A stretch of 8,353 bases of DNA from Thermodesulfovibrio sp. (GTDB lineage: Bacteria; Nitrospirota; Thermodesulfovibrionia; Thermodesulfovibrionales; JdFR-85): the NCBI GenBank assembly GCA_027050975.1, contig JALUAR010000266.1, forward strand, positions 1-8,353, given 5' to 3'. The position numbers and the translations under genes were made by a program. This document shows positions 7,501-8,353 of the stretch, piece by piece (position 1 is the first letter of the stretch; each line of letters opens with the position of its first letter). The notes below the pieces were generated by a model. It saw nothing but the letters and a program-made list of their open reading frames with translations, was not told where the DNA came from and searched no databases.

Positions 7501-8084
7501 TCGGAGACCCTCTGAAGATTGAGTCTTGATGACTCAAGCTTGGCCATGGCCTCATTCTTTCTGACCTTGTATTTCATTATTCCTGCCACTTCCTCGATAA
7601 GGTATCTCCTGTCCTGTGGCTTTGCATTAATCAGTTCACCGATGCTGCCCTGCTCTATAATGGAATACCGTTTCATTTCCAGACCGGTATCAAGGAACAT
7701 CTCCCTTATATCCTTAAGGCGACATACCTGCCTGTTAATCATGTATTCACTCTCACCGGATCTGTAAAGCCTTCTTGTAACGGTAACGATCCTCTCTCCC
7801 TTATTACCATTTCCCTGGTCATCTGGTATGGCAATGTACATGGTTACTTCGGCCATACCTCTGGGTTTTCTTGACTGGGAGCCATTGAAGATAACCTCCT
7901 CCATCCTCTCTCCCCTGAGGGTCTTGGCAGATTGTTCCCCCAGGACCCAGCGAAAGGCATCCACTATATTGCTTTTGCCACATCCGTTGGGACCAACAAT
8001 ACAGGTAATGCCTGGATGGAAGGTGAAAGTGGTCTTTTCGGCAAAGGATTTAAAACCGACGAGTTCGATACGGTCAATTCTCAT
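4578..8084 (-). CDS. smc: Chromosome segregation protein SMC
   Basis: The 1168-residue protein has full SMC length. The N-terminal ATPase half carries Walker A GPNGCGKS at 31-38 and the block SIIEQGSIGELI at about 141-152. A long coiled coil (about 170-500) leads to the hinge domain (about 512-660, with VDPRYEVAVEAAL and PGGVVVAG). A second coiled coil returns (about 665-1010). The C-terminal ATPase half has the ABC signature LSGGEKALAAL at about 1076-1086, Walker B LCILDEADAPLD at about 1100-1111 with catalytic Glu 1105, and a switch His in ITHNR at about 1134-1138. All catalytic elements are intact. SMC forms a homodimer with ScpA and ScpB to extrude DNA loops and separate chromosomes; scpAB are not in the window. 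The start MRIDRIELVGFKSFAEKT matches the usual SMC N terminus, so the ATG at 8084 is secure, yet no properly spaced Shine-Dalgarno precedes it. It is the first gene of the leftward operon and is divergent from asd. Confidence 0.98.
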   Translation of the reverse strand: MRIDRIELVGFKSFAEKTTFTFHPGITCIVGPNGCGKSNIVDAFRWVLGEQSAKTLRGERMEEVIFNGSQSRKPRGMAEVTMYIAIPDDQGNGNKGERIVTVTRRLYRSGESEYMINRQVCRLKDIREMFLDTGLEMKRYSIIEQGSIGELINAKPQDRRYLIEEVAGIMKYKVRKNEAMAKLESSRLNLQRVSDILAEVKRQRNSLDRQAKKAARYKKLLEELKEVELRVARTEFLKIKAALAELEERINRLKTEEAEKRTELTTVESKLHQRRIGVIEREKELEQRLAKLQRMEQEIAEMERTSAVLRRDIEHTTNSIATLKEQINETEQTIQERIERLEGLKGKDSDIKAEIDSLQGAITEQEDEIRSAGQVIASLEEELASKRKEVFVASDTIGGLKNTLHRLEATKEGVLRRLSAARRELEEARRRTGEIESELDAVEKEIQKKLNVLDDKKKKRSELSEELSAKKAELSELSQRKTSLREEVISLQTRANALMEMIKGSNEQKMLEDAGVHVLTTLSEIIEVDPRYEVAVEAALSERLKGFVLSSLEELKRAVEVISEGGFSRQVLLLSDPAFASVPDAPQFDQLRPLSPIVKTSDTYRKVINSLLSGYYLVEDVAKGLETLKTLGDNSFIRLVTPKGEVIEPGGVVVAGKGSEILHIRRQLREIESSVNEKNEQIGSCEAEIAVVTARIESIKEMLKAIDEEIISSDREISLLRASAKRHQEDIQRLKSKEENLKIEIEQLETEKDDIDRELFQKQGAIDQETERKTLLETELEHLQAEINDKRSDLELKRQAVAELKIRMKGLTERMNSFIRERESLEADIRDMEMKRESYIQEIRNRERLIEEKTQEAERIEVGLKDAVTRAEELKKEISRMRDMLQEIKQGFVEDEDRLKALRQELDRIGSELHTGELSWTEQSMKLSGLKESMSEKYQIDIEDDTLPASAEYDEDRERVNQLKEKIQSMGQVNLGALEEFNELNERYEFLQSQHDDIVQSITELEEAIRRINRTTKKMLTDAFEALNRKFNEVFKQLFGGGSAELRLTDENNILESGIDVIVQPPGKRLQNITLLSGGEKALAALSLMFAGFLLKPTPLCILDEADAPLDENNTVRFREMLKELSKEIQFIVITHNRITMEAADYLYGVTMDEPGVSKVLSMEFAEA

Positions 8085-8091
8085 ACCTGAA

Positions 8092-8121
8092 ATTATACCT
8101 TCACCACCAGGCTGCTGGCAA
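8092..8121 (-). promoter_or_regulatory. Promoter of the smc operon, positioned for a leaderless mRNA
   Basis: On the minus strand, TTGCCA at 8116-8121 (5 of 6 match to TTGACA) and a perfect TATAAT at 8092-8097 are separated by 18 bp. Counting from the -10 box, transcription should begin at about 8085 or 8084, which is the base before or the first base of the smc ATG. The nearest SD-like AAGG is 13 nt from the ATG and would lie upstream of the predicted start, so it would not be in the mRNA. Confidence 0.65.
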
Positions 8122-8150
8122 GGGGAAAGATTTCTTATCGATTGAATAAA

Positions 8151-8181
8151 TTGAAAATATACGGTTTGTAGATGCTATAAT
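8151..8181 (+). promoter_or_regulatory. Extended -10 promoter for asd
   Basis: TGCTATAAT at 8173-8181 is a perfect extended -10 element. A TTGAAA at 8151-8156 could be the -35 with a long 19-bp spacer, which an extended -10 tolerates. Transcription would start near 8188, leaving a leader of about 45 nt. A second TATAAT at 8194-8199 has no matching -35 and is less likely to be used. Confidence 0.6.
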
Positions 8182-8232
8182 AGTTAATCAATATATAATA
8201 TCTATCCAAATTTTGACCGGAGGAGTAAGAAT

Positions 8233-8353
8233 ATGATGAAGAAAAAGGAAATGTATGTTGTTGCCGTTGTTGGTGATACAGGTGAAGTGGGAGAGGAGAT
8301 GGTCTCCATACTGGAGGAACGTAACTTTCCTCTTGAAGAGCTGCATCTCTTTG
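8233..8353 (+). CDS. asd: Aspartate-semialdehyde dehydrogenase, N-terminal end (3' partial)
   Basis: Forty codons are visible, reading MMKKKEMYVVAVVGDTGEVG and then EEMVSILEERNFPLEELHLF before the window ends. The beta-strand plus glycine loop (VAVVGxTGxVG) and the helix and turn V-S-I-L-E-E-R-N-F-P are characteristic of the Asd family. The enzyme reduces aspartyl phosphate to aspartate semialdehyde with NADPH, supplying lysine, diaminopimelate, threonine and methionine synthesis in the cytoplasm. Two ATG codons are adjacent (8233 and 8236); GGAGGAG at 8219-8225 leaves 7 nt to the first, so 8233 is chosen. The glycine loop is GDTGEVG where most members have GATGAVG, so two small residues are replaced by acidic ones. 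The catalytic Cys and His are beyond the window. N-acetyl-glutamyl-phosphate reductase (ArgC) shares the loop, but the E-R-N-F-P stretch favours Asd. Confidence 0.88.
   Translation, partial: MMKKKEMYVVAVVGDTGEVGEEMVSILEERNFPLEELHLF

Noticed and set aside
8194..8199. Second TATAAT upstream of asd as a separate promoter
   Set aside because: There is no -35-like hexamer or TG extension at a workable distance. It lies in a generally A+T-rich stretch where such a match is expected by chance.

Overview
The window looks like ordinary chromosomal DNA of a Gram-negative bacterium of the Nitrospirota or deltaproteobacterial type. This is an inference from the gene style: a split System II cytochrome c maturation pair (ResB + CcsA), a full-length bacterial SMC, a PilZ protein, a Slt-type lytic transglycosylase and a GlcD-type FAD oxidase, with moderate GC content. 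No phage, plasmid, CRISPR, tRNA or rRNA genes were seen. Nearly all of the DNA is coding, and no stretch over 300 bases lacks a gene.

Layout on the + strand, left: bases 1-288 are the C-terminal end of a soluble lytic transglycosylase. An A-tract-rich intergenic region (289-431) with a possible promoter follows. Bases 432-1187 encode a response regulator with an N-terminal receiver domain and a C-terminal AraC-type DNA-binding domain. No partner histidine kinase is visible.

Layout on the - strand, 8084 down to 1234: a compact run of five genes reads smc, pilZ, glcD, ccsA, resB. The first four are packed with a 3-nt gap (smc/pilZ), a 1-nt overlap (pilZ/glcD) and a 4-nt overlap (glcD/ccsA), so they are almost certainly cotranscribed. 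Between ccsA and resB the spacing jumps to 190 nt. That gap holds a 136-bp nested palindromic element (1977-2112): 21-bp near-perfect outer arms enclosing two strong hairpins. It resembles a MITE or REP-type repeat and is the most unusual structure in the window.

Layout on the right: bases 8085-8232 are a divergent intergenic region. It carries a promoter pointing left into smc, placed so that the smc mRNA would start at or within a base or so of its ATG (leaderless). An extended -10 promoter points right into the first 40 codons of an aspartate-semialdehyde dehydrogenase gene (8233 to the window edge).

How the genes fit together: CcsA and ResB together form the System II haem export and cytochrome c synthase complex in the inner membrane. 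SMC organises and segregates the chromosome. PilZ is a likely cyclic di-GMP sensor, and GlcD is a flavoprotein 2-hydroxyacid oxidase. These do not make an obvious single pathway, so the cluster reads as a housekeeping operon rather than a dedicated new system. The most checkable oddities are the nested repeat, the leaderless smc start, and the missing Asp in the CcsA tryptophan-rich motif.
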